Part shown: one piece after another, positions 51,501-63,689 of the stretch
Numbering within the stretch: position 1 is the first letter of the stretch
Layout of the letters: every line of letters begins with the position of its first letter
Assembly: GCF_000002995.4 (NCBI RefSeq)
Contig: NW_025062478.1
Coordinates: 8,470,001-8,534,000 of the forward strand
Source of the DNA: Brugia malayi
Lineage: Eukaryota; Nematoda; Chromadorea; Rhabditida; Onchocercidae
Reading direction: 5' to 3'
DNA: 64,000 nt
Notes under the pieces: generated by a model
Seen by the model: only the letters and a program-made list of their open reading frames with translations
Databases searched by the model: none
What the model was told of the DNA's origin: nothing
Position numbers and translations under genes: made by a program

Positions 51501-54206
51501 TCTCAATGATCTATAGCAAAAAATCTTCTCTGATGATAAAGTAATTTTTAAAACACCTTACTTTTTTTTTTTCCTTCCTGATTCTTAAATTTTTTTCTCT
51601 GTCAAAATTACAAAGCAATAAATGCATCAAGAATAATTACTCTCCGCAGTATTTGATAAGCATAAGTAATAGTTAGGTCCTGTTATTTTCCGGCTTGTAC
51701 CTCGTATTGACATGTTTAAAAATGGCTTCACACTTTTTCTCTTCCTTGTATTATTATTTTACCATCATATGCATGATGACTCTAAAATTGAATTTGTATA
51801 AAATAATCGTACTTTAAATGTTAATGCAAAACATACAATTTTGTCTTTCCCACCTATTTTGATTGAATATCCATTGATCTAGGAACAATTCATTGATGTA
51901 TGGAAAGAATTGTCAGGCAGAACAGCAAAAAGGGATAAATCCTGTTCTTTGTTAAAGTAATGTCTTTGTTTTGTCAAACGTTTTGGCTTAACTTCCATTG
52001 TACATAAAAACGGAAACATTTTTTAAACAAATTATCACAAAACAGAATATGCCATAAATGAACTATTTTATTTTATGGATAAATTATGATTTTTTTTCTT
52101 ACGTGTAAATTGTGCTCAAAATACTTTACAGTAACTTTTGTTTACAAAATATATTAAAATTTCAATTTTTTCTTGTGCTCAAAATTCTTTTTTTTTGCTT
52201 CTTTTCATTGATTAATTAAATTTTCTACTTAATATAGTTGAAGAGATCCTTATAGATAACTTCTTTTTTTTCTGAAAACCTCAAAAAAAAAGATTAACTG
52301 TTTTTCAAATATTTGAAAATAAAATGAATAACATAGCTTTTCAACGCCTCCAATTTAGGAGGATTAAAAAGCTTTTGATATTAATGTTAGCAAATATATT
52401 GTCGTAATATGATGTCGATAGATTGAGTTCATGGCCGAATTTGAATAGACCATAGATTTTAAGATTTTCGTCGGTTGCTGACTTCGTAATTCTAAAGTAA
52501 ATACTTTGGAGTCTTCTCTCATTTTTCATTTTTCTTCGTTCTCAGTATTTTCTATTCTCTTTGTTCCATTCCACAACTCTACATTCATAAATGTTATTTA
52601 TTAATCATTCAATTTCATTATAAACGTTTATTTTAAATATTGCATTTTCAAGGAATTTTTTATAAATGCATATTTTTTTTGTCTCTTTACTTTTTAAGAG
52701 GTGGCTGTTGAGATGATAAAAAATTCCCTTTTAAAAGAATTGCCTTCCAGAAAAATTTCTAAGAGATATTCCAAATGATAACCAATCGGAAGAAAAATTT
52801 AACAAGTGCTTTCATAAGCAGAATCATTTTACAATAACATTTTTGTTTGTGCAACTCATACATGAATTATCAAACTATCACACATGACTGTTGATGATGG
52901 ATATTCTCAAGAATACTTAAAGAATCAAGAAGGAATTTATAAGTGTTAAGATGTATAATGCAATGAATTTGTAAGCATATAAAAACTTCATTTGATTCCG
53001 AAAACTTTGGCTTAATATTTATTTTTCACTTTGGATCAATTAGACAGTAAGTTATTTCGAATATTTTGAGAGGAAATGGAAGTTATATTTATCATTTTTG
53101 TTTATGTTATGTTGTATGATTATACCGAGAAAGATTTCAACACCGTTTCAGAGACAAGAAAAGCTGGAATGTTGAAAATTTTCAGAAGTTGTTGGAAAGC
53201 TGGGATGTTGAAATTTTAGCAGTTCAGAAGAGTAAGTTAAAATGAAGCAGAGAATTTAGAAAAGTAGAGAAGTTATATATTTTTGAATTTCAATGTTTTT
53301 TTAATAATATCTTATTAGGAAGCATGTACTATTTGAGATTATTGTTTCGTTTCAGCTATCAATTGCTTTTGATTTTGTTCAGGTTTTAACTGTGTTTTGA
53401 TGAAGTTGCATATCATTTGGATCTAGGAATGTTACAAAGGTTTCAGTAAGTTATTGAAAAAGGTTCCGAGGCATCCATTAACATCCAGTAATTTTTAATA
53501 TCTAATCACGACTTGACAAATATGTAATTTACAACCTGAGCAGGTTGAGAACTTAAGGATTTGAATTAATATTGAAGGACTGATGCTATAAGATAGATTA
53601 TAAATTAGTTATCGCTCAAACATATTTGGAAGAAAATCGCATGAATAAAATTCAATTTCTATTTTGCAAGGAAATATGCAATTAAAGAAATTTATTGTTA
53701 AAGCAAGTGTGAAAATTGAAATCTTTCGTATTATTATTTCCAAATTTATGATAGATAAAAAGAACGGAAAAAAATTATTCATTTTGGAATAAGGAAGAAT
53801 TGGAAGGATTTTGGGAGAAGGACACGAAGAGAAGCATTAATTGTCTCTTCAGATAATTGCACCACATTGGATTGGAAATTTCAAATCGGTTCACTGCAGA
53901 ATTGACATCTCACTATTTCAAATTAATTGCGAAAGAAATGAGAATTCTATAAGTTTAAATTGAAAAAATGTAGACAATATGAAGTGCGTATCATTCGCGT
54001 GCTTCTTTCACTTATCATTCTCTTCCTCTCCCAATCCTCAGGAGTTTTCAAAAATTGCTTCTGAGATTTGAATTTCTTAAAAGCCTTACTTATATTCATC
54101 TTTCTAAGTGCCTTAAATTTTTTATAGGCAAGATTTTACAAAAATTCGTAATCACAACGTTCCTATGATTAAAATACTGAAGTATTGGGCTTAGTGTGGG
54201 AAAAAA

Positions 54207-54259
<53 letters not shown>

Positions 54260-55005
54260 TTCTGCAATATATATCTTGCATATATTGAAGTAGTGCAACG
54301 TTATTTTATACTCCACTTTTAAGGATAAAACTTGTCATCACCTTCTTTTTCCCCAATTATTCACACTACATAAATATGAATTGTTTTACTTATTTTATTT
54401 TTACTTTTTTATTTGCTATTATGTTAATATTTGCTGATGTTTTCATCTTTTATTTCCCTACATTTATTTTTATTGATTTAAATAGGAAAGTATGGGAATT
54501 CTTGAAATTTCTGGATTCTCTTTTTTTTTTTCTATATTTTAACATAAAAACTTCAAAATCTGAACTATTACTACGTTAGGTTTTTTATCACCATCATTCT
54601 TTTAACTACACGAAATTCGCCCTAATTGTAATAATGTTTTTTTTTGATCTCGAAACATTACTTGTAAACTTTGGGCAAGTTAAATGTGTCACTAAATGGT
54701 TAAGCATCTGAAACCATTGACCCATGAACCGCATATGGATTTGAGGAACTGGTCTAAGTGCCATTTAAGACTATGTGCACGAAATTATATCAACATAGAA
54801 GTGTTGCAGAATTTCATAGTGAAACTCGATAACGTCGTCAAGTAACCTAATTTGCAAACAATCTTTCCTCTGAGCGAATATTTGTTGACATAGAAGTAAT
54901 TTATTGAACGATTTGTGATTAGAAATTGTATTAAAGCAAAAAATTTTACAGTATTTAACTCATATTTATAGAGGATTTTGAAATAATCTTTTTTCAAAGT
55001 CTGCG
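48558..55005. other. Gene-poor 6.4-kb interval
   Basis: No open frame here shows family features or splice context. There is an imperfect direct repeat at about 53158-53222 (two units around AAAGCTGGAATGTTGAAA) and a long (AT)n microsatellite at about 54210-54257. Confidence 0.45.
54210..54257. repeat. (AT)n microsatellite
   Basis: More than 20 consecutive AT units, preceded by ATACATAT. Confidence 0.95.
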
Positions 55006-55080
55006 TTGTTTTCCCTTTCATTGAGCTACTTGGTATCCCAACCTTCGTTATTACTATCTCAGTGCTACAAACTGCTAAGG

Positions 55081-56086
55081 ATGAATCTGATAGTACTCAG
55101 TATTCTACTTATCACGCTATTCCAGCAGCAATATTTCGCCCAAGTAGCACCTCCTAACGATCTTTTCTATGAATTCAGTAAGTATTTCAGTTCATATCCA
55201 TTGAATATTTCAATACTTCATATTTAAAAATTAAAAAATTTCGACGGATTTTAAATGACCGCTCTATATTGCTTGATGTTATCTTGCAATTTCTAAACAT
55301 ATTTCTTCTTATTTTAACATCTATGATGTTAAAATAAGAAGAAAAATGTATTAAAAGTACAGCAAATCATATGCAACTGTGAATAGTAAAGGAAAAAAGA
55401 GGATGAAGTGATGAAGAAATGGTATCTTCAATTATCTAAGCCTGGCTTAACATTTGATCACACTCTGCTCTGAAGCAGTGCTGATAGGATATACTTAATA
55501 GTAATTGATGCAAATTCCATCTAAGCCAAGCAAATCAAATTATTAGCCTATTTCAACCAACGATTATTTGTATCCTAATACTGCTTGTATTTTCAGTGAA
55601 TCCGTATATGAATTCATTAAGATCACCAGATGTCAACATTTTATCATCATATGCAGATGAAAGGTTTCTATTTTCATCTTAAAAAATCAATAATGTTACT
55701 GAGCGGAATAAGTTCCAAGACAATCTACTAATGTATTATTTACATTGGAATTACCCCAATCTCAAAATTTCACTGAGTTTTTAAGAATTACAAATTTCCT
55801 TCACTTCAGTAATACTTATATTGCATGTGGTGATGTCTAAAAAGTTAGTTTTGAAATCTGATGTAATTGAATGAGTTAAAGTTTCATCTGCTGAAATGTG
55901 GAGAAAAACATCAATTAATCTATTATAATCTTCCCATATTTTAGTTAATTGCAAGAAGAAATTAACGATTCATATTAGAAGAGTAAAATGGAAAAAAATG
56001 AGTAAGTTAAATTCGATTTAAAAAATGCGCTTCATTTCAGATCATGGAAGCGAGCGCTGGGACCACGTCCTTTAAGATTTGGATGA
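55081..56086 (+). CDS. flp-21: FMRFamide-like neuropeptide precursor FLP-21 (copy A)
   Basis: Exons 55081-55177, 55597-55663, 56041-56086 join in phase 1 and 2 to a 69-aa precursor. The signal peptide is MNLIVLSILLITLFQQQYFA. A short acidic spacer follows, and the last exon reads SWKRALGPRPLRFG then stop. KR is the dibasic cleavage site and the terminal Gly the amide donor, so the predicted product is ALGPRPLRF-amide. This differs by one residue from the GLGPRPLRF-amide known as FLP-21/AF9 in other nematodes. In C. elegans that peptide is a ligand of the NPR-1 receptor. One peptide per precursor, at the very C terminus, is the usual FLP-21 layout. An acceptor-like TATCTCAG lies just upstream of the ATG. 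Confidence 0.92.
55303..55343. repeat. 19-bp hairpin inside flp intron 1 (copy A)
   Basis: Arms 55303-55321 and 55325-55343 are exact reverse complements around a 3-base loop. The same hairpin occurs in copy B near 59812-59852. Confidence 0.9.
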
Positions 56087-56465
56087 AAACAGCTACCCGT
56101 TACACATGTCTATTTTTATCAAAAAGATTTTTGGAATTAGTTTTATCTTTGCCTCTCCCCCTTCCCTTTCTCGTCATACTATTTATTGATAACATATTTG
56201 ATAAAATGATTAAGTGTTTGTTAACATAACATTTGTAATTACTTCAATGAACAGCTTGCAAACTGATACACTTAAATCAACAAAACTGCATGCACTGATC
56301 GAATAGGATCACGTATTCAAGACAATTATAGGATATTAGCATAGAAACGAGTGGAAAATCTTTTTAAAATCTCGGAGAAATTTAGAAAAGAGAATTTATT
56401 ATAGAAAATGAATAGTATGAAGTAATAATATATGTGCAAATGATAGTGAACAAATTACTGCCTAC

Positions 56466-57181
56466 TTTTCACAACTGTCGCCACAATGGCGAAGCTATAA
56501 CCTAATGAACAAAGGCTGTTGTTTGAAATGACTTTAAGACGAATGTGTTCTGTAATGAGTCTGTTGTAAAGAATTTTATTCACTAACAACTGTGTTACAC
56601 AAAATCTTATCTACATTGACAATACAATAATAATTTCATGGAGTTGTTATTTACGAGTACAGAATGAAACAGAAGAAATGGGAAATGAATGAGTGTGTAA
56701 GACTACCAAAATTGAAATATATGGACAGGCATTGAGCACTGTGCTATATAGTGTCCAACAGGTCTTTACATAGTAAGAGTTGGGTTTTAGCTTTATAACG
56801 AAAAATATAATTGTGTTCTGTTTCTCATAGGAATAGTTATTAGCTTAGAAAAAAACATTTCTACATTAGATTTGATTTGGAAGAAGTAATTTTCAATGTT
56901 AAAAAAGGGACATACTCTGCTTGTCATGAATTTTTTTGTCTTGAAAGGTTTTTTTATCAAGAATTAACAATAAATGGAATTTAAAGGGCTTAGTTTGATT
57001 CTGAAATAGGTAATTCATTTCAATTAATACATATCACTATCAGTGATATAGTCATAACTGTTGTACTTATTGACCGTGGAAACGACTTTATTGGCGTCGA
57101 TTACGCTTACGTTATGAAACAGCAATCAAATGATTATTTGGATACACACGAAAGATTCAATTACAGCACAGCATAAAAACT
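56466..57181. other. Spacer between flp arm A and the SIDT copy
   Basis: No gene. Part of it (about 56560-56700) resembles 62310-62430 in the same orientation, with several indels. Confidence 0.4.
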
Positions 57182-58698
57182 GAGCTAAATGAATGAAATT
57201 CACTTCTTGATTTGGAATTATTCTTAAGGCATCCTTTTCGTCCTCTCTATTTCTCCCTCTCTCTCTCTTTCTTTGTTTTATGATATAGTTACCTTCTTTG
57301 CATTATTTGGTGAAAAAAAAAAAAAAAAAAAACTTTACGGAGATAAAAAATAAAACCATAAAAGAACTTCACAGCAAATATGCAGTAACATGGATTCTTC
57401 GACGTTAACTTTATTCAGAGACTTAAAAATACTTAATTTTTTAAAATGCATAACAATCCATTGTTCATATTTTATTTAGAAAAGTCTTTTCAGCAGAATT
57501 CAGGTTTATAAAAACTCCACATGTTACAATCACAAATGTTTACCCGTATAGTGATTTGCTTAACAGATTCAGTCAAAAAACGAAATATGGAACTTACCCG
57601 GTTGGTAACGCAAATGATATGGCATCGATCGGAGAAGTAACTCGTAACAACAATTTACTGGTGTTAATGAACCTATTCACATCATGCAAGCGAACGTGGA
57701 TTCGTAACAGATCTAACTAAACAAACAGCTTATAACAATCCATTTCTAAATAAATACTGTTTAGCATTACATGACGTAAATATTGATTAGCATTATATGA
57801 AGCAAATATTGATCAGCCTATAGAAGAAAATATTTATTAGCACTATATTAGAGGAGGAAATTCTTAACGTCTGATGCTACGTAACATAACAATAACGTAA
57901 GCAATTGCTTGCAGAAATGCGATGACACATCATTCATTTATGTATTAGTTCCAGTTTTTCTCACAAGTTTTTAAATTTCAAAACTCCTAAAAGAGTTTCC
58001 TACAGGAAATGCTTACCACATTTGATTTCTCAAGAGTAGCGTAATGGACGTTAAGATGACCTCTCCAAATTGTACCATTAATACTTGCGGATCTGTGCAG
58101 GCTAAACGGGAAATTTCGGATACGTGTTTCATCGTCATTAATTTGTATCGATGAATTAGGTAAACTGCCGCTTATCAATCCAATAAAATGCAGAACAAAT
58201 AAAAGTATTATTGAACAGCTGAACAGCATCTCTGTGACGAATCACTATCAGAAATTCAGGTCTCGAAGTTCAAATTGTAAATGAGTGGAGTATAAAACGC
58301 AATTTTTAAGCAATGCGTTACCCATAAAATGTAAATTAAGAGAAGGGATGCTATATCGATGAAGCCGAAAAATTATAATTAATTGTTGTCGAAATACTTT
58401 CATAACAACAAAATAATCAAAGTGATTCTGAATGAAATCAATAAACATAAATTTATATACCAACTGCTGTCTTATTTGAATATTTGCTAAACAAATATAA
58501 AGCTGTTTTAGTTTGGTTTTAGTCTTCTTTTTTGTTAATTTTGTATATTAATCCAACATTCATCTTCCAACTTATGTGCATTGCCTACAATGTCACCGTT
58601 TGTTAACAAAGAATGACCGACCCTATCCACGATATTGATAATTTAATTCTCTTATCACATATATGTAATTTAATCTAGATATTCGAAAAGTAGAAAAA
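57182..58698. repeat. Direct repeat copy 2 (SIDT promoter and exons 1-2)
   Basis: Second copy of 45341-46857, same orientation. It ends next to the inner end of flp arm B, so it fills most of the spacer of the large palindrome. Confidence 0.9.
57598..58229 (-). pseudogene. Duplicated SIDT exons 1-2 (partial gene)
   Basis: 58229-58017 and 57716-57598 repeat SIDT exons 1 and 2 without any visible change, including the signal peptide MLFSCSIILLFVLHFIG. The duplication stops in intron 2, so the multi-pass core is absent. It could still be transcribed from the copied promoter, giving a short secreted ectodomain fragment. I see no downstream exon to complete it. Confidence 0.85.
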
Positions 58699-59038
58699 AA
58701 AAGCAATGTTGTGAAAAGTAATTTGTTCACCATCATTTGCACATATATTATTACTTCATACTATTCATTTTCTATAATAAATTTTCTTTTCTAAATTTCT
58801 CCGAGATTTTAAAAAGATTTTCCACTCGTTTCTATGCTAATATTCTATAATTGTCTTGAATACGTGATCTTATTCGATCAGTGCATGCAGTTTTGTTGAT
58901 TTATGCGTACCAGTTTGCAAGCTGTTCATTGAAGTAATTACAAATGTTATGTTAACAAATGGTTAAACATCTAGAGGATCTTATCAAATATGTTATCAGT
59001 AACCAGGAAGTATCATTTCATAATGATAATAGTTGTTT

Positions 59039-60051
59039 TCATCCAAATCTTAATGAAGGTGGAACTATCTCTCGCTTCCACAATCTGAAATAAAGAATAT
59101 TTTCTTGAGATCGAATTTCAAAATTCCCTTTCTTTTAATTTTAATCTTCTAGTTTAAATTATAGTCGTTAATTATCTTCTTGTAACTAATTGAACAAATA
59201 GATAAGCAAGATTATAGCAGATTAAGTGTTTTTTCCCACATTTCAGCAGATGAAATTTTAATTCAGCCAGTTACATCAGATTTTAAAACCGACTTTTTAG
59301 AATTTCTTCATATTATCACATTCCGTGTGAATATCACTAGGATTGTAATTCCTAAAAAATCCATGAAATTCCTAAGGTTGGAATAATTCCAACCTAAATA
59401 ATATATTAGTAAATTGGCTTGCACCTTGTTCTATTTACTAGTAAATTATTGCTTTTTTGATAAAAATTATGGAAATTAATAGGCACTTTATATCTCCATT
59501 TGGCAATGAACCGTCGGCATCTGACGATCCCAATACATTATTCATATGCCGATTCACTGAAAATACAAGCAGTATTAGGATACAAATAATCGTTGGTTGA
59601 AATAGGCTAATAATTTGATTTGCTTGGCTTAGATGGAATTTGCATCAATTACTATTAAGTATATCCTATCAGCACTGCTTCAGAGCAGAGTGTGATCAAA
59701 TGTTAAGCCAGGCTTAGATAATTGAAGATACCATTTCTTCATCACTTCATCCTCTTTTTTCCTTTACTATTCACAGTTGCATATGATTTGCTGTACTTTT
59801 AATACATTTTTCTTCTTATTTTAACATCATAGATGTTAAAATAAGAAGAAATATGTTTAGAAATTGCAAGATAACATCAAGCAATATAGAGCGGTCATTT
59901 AAAATCCGTCGAAATTTTTAAATTCTTAAATATTCAGTGGGTGTGAACTGAAATACTTACTGGATCCAACGAAAGGAGGAGGTGCTGCTTGGGTGAAATA
60001 TTGTTGGTGGAACAGCGTAATAAGTAGAATACTGAGTACTGTCAGATTCAT
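59039..60051 (-). CDS. FLP-21-like neuropeptide precursor (copy B)
   Basis: Exons 60051-59961, 59556-59487, 59084-59039 join in phase 1 and 2 to 68 aa. The signal peptide MNLTVLSILLITLFHQQYFT is almost that of copy A. The spacer is different (AAPPPFVGS, then NRHMNNVLGSSDADGSLPNG). The last exon reads LWKREIVPPSLRFG then stop, predicting EIVPPSLRF-amide. The -PRPLRF core of FLP-21 is changed to -PPSLRF while KR, LRFG and the stop are kept. The intron-2 donor (GTGCCT) is weaker than usual. All the features of a working gene are present; expression is unproven. Confidence 0.82.
59375..59395. repeat. 9-bp-arm hairpin in flp intron 2 (copy B)
   Basis: AGGTTGGAA-TAA-TTCCAACCT. A related, slightly altered hairpin lies at about 63960-63980 in copy E. 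Confidence 0.8.
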
Positions 60052-60129
60052 CGTCAGTAGTTTGTAGCACTGAGAAAGTAACAATGAAGATTGAGGACAC
60101 AAATAGCTCAGTGAAAAAGAAAACAACAC

Positions 60130-60599
60130 AAGTTTTGGAAAAAAAAAATATTTCGAAATCCTTTATAAATATGAGTTAAATGATAATTCATGAAATCATT
60201 CCTAAGTCAATAAATATTCGCTAGAGGGATCATCGTTTATAAAGGCAAATTTTTAGCATAATTTGGCAAGAACAGATTGAAATTCTAACATATTTTGTAA
60301 AAAAATTGCTATAAAGTCTTTTGAGCACAGTTTGCTTGCTCATAAAATAAAATAATCTATTTATGGCACATTTTGTTTCATGATATTTGATAGCATGATT
60401 TATGATAGCACAGTTTTATGACAGCACAATCTGTCAACAAGAAAAAAAAATTCATAATTTGCTCATAAAATAAAATAATCCATTTATGGCATATTTTATT
60501 TTATAATATTTTAGAGGAAAACGAAAAACTTCCATTTTTCATTTGAGATGGAAGTTGGGCTAAGATAGTAAAAGGAAAGGATGCTTGGCGATGAGCAAT
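60130..60599. other. Spacer between flp copies B and C
   Basis: No gene. It contains an imperfect direct duplication of about 40 bp (TGCTCATAAAATAAAATAAT units near 60340 and 60460). Confidence 0.4.
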
Positions 60600-60728
60600 A
60601 ATCTTGCTTATCTATTTGTTCAATTAGTTACAAGAAGATAATTAACGACTATAATTTAAACTAGAAGATTAAAATTAAAAGAAAGGGAATTTTGAAATTC
60701 GATCTCAAGAAAATATTCTTTATTTCAG

Positions 60729-60774
60729 ATTATGGAAGCGAGAGTTAGTTCCACGACCCTTAAGATTTGGATGA
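60729..60774 (+). pseudogene. Orphan FLP peptide exon (copy C)
   Basis: The exon follows an intact acceptor (TTTATTTCAG) and reads LWKRELVPRPLRFG then stop, predicting ELVPRPLRF-amide. This keeps the PRPLRF core of FLP-21. No exon 1 or 2 lies upstream on this strand, because the similarity to other copies stops at about 60600 in intron 2. So it cannot make a secreted precursor on its own unless it is spliced to a distant exon. Confidence 0.8.
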
Positions 60775-61319
60775 AAACAATTAACCTGTCATTCTGTTTT
60801 TATCAAAACATACTTTTGATTACTTTTTTTTGACTATTTGATAAGATCTTATAAATGCTTAACGGTCTGTAAACATAACATTTGTAATTACTTCAATGAA
60901 CAGCATTCAAACTGATACGCATAAATCAACAAAACTGCATGCACTGATCGAATAGGATCACGTATTCAAGACAATTATAGGATATTAGCATAGAAACGAG
61001 TGGAAAATCTTTTTAAAATCTCGGAGAAATTTAGAAAAGAAAATTTATTATAGAAAATGAATAGTATGAAGTAATAATATATGTGCAAATGATGGTGAAC
61101 AAATTATTGCCTACTTTTCACGACATTCCTTCATCATTTGAAATTTATTAGCAAAGAGGTCCATTTTGCAGTTCATGATGTCTTAGTACAATCTATTAGG
61201 ATTTTTTTGTATAATGATAAATTTAAATTATTGCTTCAAAAATTGTCGGGAAAGAATATCTCTTGGGATCAAACCACAAATGAAGAAGATACAAAATTAT
61301 GGAATGAACAAATAAGTGG
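60745..61319. repeat. Inverted-repeat arm (flp copy C 3' flank plus retroelement piece)
   Basis: Nearly exact reverse complement of 63630 down to 63087. It includes the exon-3 end, the 3' flank and the open frame at 61138-61319. Confidence 0.85.
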
Positions 61320-61332
61320 CCAAAAATCGTAA
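61138..61332 (+). mobile_element. Possible BEL/Pao retrotransposon pol fragment
   Basis: A 64-codon open frame. It contains FKLLLQKLSGKNISWDQ followed by W after about a dozen residues. This resembles the K.LLQ.LW...I.WD........W segment in the peptidase A17/reverse-transcriptase linker of BEL/Pao elements. The rest of the element is not recognisable. The same frame recurs unchanged, inverted, at 63269-63087. The family call is tentative. Confidence 0.35.
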
Positions 61333-62777
61333 ACATTTGCCATGATTCATCGTATGCTTCTCAAATGGAATTAACAAAATTAACGTCTTCACTGGCAGCG
61401 TACACAATGATAATATGTGCACAAAATCGGGGGAAAAAGAAAAAAAAAAAGACATTTTTCATCTTTGCCAAATCAATTGCTACGTCAATTCAAAAACCAA
61501 TTAGATAGTTGTCGTAATACTTGTCGTAATAAGAGCTGCTCAGTTTTTGGTAATGGAAAATTTATGAATAATTTTATGGTTAGATTTTTAAAGTGCATTT
61601 ACATCGACCACAAAATTATTTCCAACTACTACCAGCTCTTATACAGAATTGAAATGAAGAAATAAGGAAGGTGAAAATTTCCTATTACATTCCCATCGAA
61701 TGTAATTCAATTGACATGGAAATTAAGCGACTCCCACTCTAAAATGTTAAAAAATTATGAACTATAGTAGAATAAAAACATGACTAAAGGAAAAAGAATT
61801 AGACTGGTTATAGCGGCGAGTCGAAATTAAAGACCGTGAGGAATCGAAATTAAATGTTATGAACCAATTCCTATCCAAGAAATAAAACTTATTGACAGAA
61901 ATCGTTTTAGTAAATGGTTAAGATTCTAATAGGAACAGCTTGGATCCTCAAATTTATAAAATTGACAATGAAATAAAACTTGTCATGGATACAGCCAATT
62001 TCAACTCAGAAAAATCAATTTACAGACGATGATTACAAAATTAGCAGAATAGATATTATTCAGATTAATGCGATTGGACGGTTTGACTGAAAAGAAAATA
62101 GGTAAAGAAAAATAGATCTATTACAGTGAATCGATGATCAAGAAGTCGATTGGAAAACTCAGAGCTGAAGGAAAGTTGTCGTGAAACTTAAAGCGTCTAT
62201 TATTTGTAGCTTAGAGTTAAATTGGACTTTCATATGCTCAAGAGCCTTCCTTATTTGTTACTGTAGTTGATATAAACAAATGCGTTGAGTGGAAGATCTA
62301 TTCTAACGATTTTATTCGCTAACAACTACGATACACAAGTATTAATATATAGTCTATAGAAACAATATACTGGTAATTTTGTAGAAATATCGAGTAGTAA
62401 GATGAAGGAAATGAATTAATTGAGAGGGAACTTGAGACGTTTAAATGAACTGAATTAAATCAATGCGGGAGAGCAGCTAAACTATTGCTGGTACAAAAAA
62501 GGGTTTATCTTTATCTACTGGGCATTAACTTACAAAAAGCATTCAAACAGGAATTAAGACAAATTTTAATATTGTGGATAATATAATTTTATTTGATATA
62601 TTTTGTAAGTTATTTGGAGATTCGAGTGATTATTTCGAGTCTTGCGACAAAACTAGCACATATCTAATCTATCTCCTAAGGTATAGTAATTTAGGAATCG
62701 AGCTTTTCATACAACGAGAACTTAAAAAATTATCCAAAAAATATCTTTTCATAAAAAATGTGTGATATTAGCTATTT
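61333..62777. other. Spacer, degenerate sequence
   Basis: No intact gene. It may hold more decayed retroelement sequence. 62310-62430 resembles 56560-56700. Confidence 0.35.
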
Positions 62778-62823
62778 TCATCCAAATCTTGAAAATTTTG
62801 GATCTACCTTTCACTTTCATAAT
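62778..62823 (-). pseudogene. Dead FLP peptide exon (copy D)
   Basis: Aligns base for base with the other 46-bp peptide exons and keeps the acceptor and the RFG-stop end. The Trp and first Arg codons have become TGA, so the frame has two internal stops and the KR site is lost. No exons 1-2 accompany it. Confidence 0.85.
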
Positions 62824-63086
62824 CTGAAATGAAGCGTATTTTTTAAATCGAATTTTAACTTTTTCTTCTTTTTTTTCCATTTTACTTTTCTAATTTGAGT
62901 CGTTAATGATCTTCTTGTAGTTAACTGAATAACTAAAGGAAAAATTACAAATTAATTGATGTTTTTCCCCCACATTTCAGCAAATGAAATTTTAACTCAA
63001 TCAATTATATCAGATTTTCAAACTGACTTCTTAGGATTCCTTCATATTATCACATTCAATGTAAATTCCTAAAAAATTCCTGATAT

Positions 63087-63630
63087 TCCACTTATTTGTT
63101 CATTCCATAATTTTGTATCTTCTTCATTTGTGGTTTGATCCCAAGAGATATTCTTTCCCGACAATTTTTGAAGCAATAATTTAAATTTATCATTATACAA
63201 AAAAATCCTAATAGATTGTACTAAGACATCATGAACTGCAAAATGGACCTCTTTGCTAATAAATTTCAAATGATGAAGGAATGTCGTGAAAAGTAGGCAA
63301 TAATTTGTTCACCATCATTTGCACATATATTATTACTTCATACTATTCATTTTCTATAATAAATTTTCTTTTCTAAATTTCTCCGAGATTTTAAAAAGAT
63401 TTTCCACTCGTTTCTATGCTAATATCCTATAATTGTCTTGAATACGTGATCTTATTCGATCAGTGCATGCAGTTTTGTTGATTTATGCGTATCAGTTTGA
63501 ATGCTGTTCATTGAAGTAATTACAAATGTTATGTTTACAGACCGTTAAGCATTTATAAGATCTTATCAAATAGTCAAAAAAAGTAATCAAAAATATGTTT
63601 TGATAAAAACAGAATGACAGGTTAATTGTT
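63087..63630. repeat. Inverted-repeat arm (flp copy E 3' flank plus retroelement piece)
   Basis: Reverse partner of 60745-61319. The retroelement-like frame is at 63269-63087 on the minus strand. The block joins the decayed copy D region at about 63086. Confidence 0.85.
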
Positions 63631-63631
63631 T

Positions 63632-63689
63632 TCATCCAAATCTTAAATGAGCCAAATGAAATGGCTCCTCTACTTTTCGCTTCCATAAT
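63632..63689 (-). CDS. FLP-like neuropeptide terminal exon (copy E), gene continues past window
   Basis: A 58-bp exon, 12 bases longer than the others, reading LWKRKVEEPFHLAHLRFG then stop. Predicted product is KVEEPFHLAHLRF-amide, or VEEPFHLAHLRF-amide if cleavage follows KRK. The upstream intron (63690-64000) is similar to intron 2 of copy B as far as the window edge. By comparison exon 2 would lie roughly 90-100 bp beyond the window end. So this may be a complete third gene. Confidence 0.72.

Larger units (their letters stand above)
55006..56465. repeat. Large inverted repeat, left arm (flp copy A)
   Basis: Matches 60129 down to about 58705 in reverse. Identity is mosaic: intron 1 from about 55228 to the exon-2 acceptor and the 3' flank after about 56200 are almost identical, while exons 2-3 and most of intron 2 are diverged. 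Confidence 0.85.
58705..60129. repeat. Large inverted repeat, right arm (flp copy B)
   Basis: Reverse-oriented partner of 55006-56465. Its inner part (58711-59215) is also the inverted partner of 60600-61110 (copy C). Confidence 0.85.
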
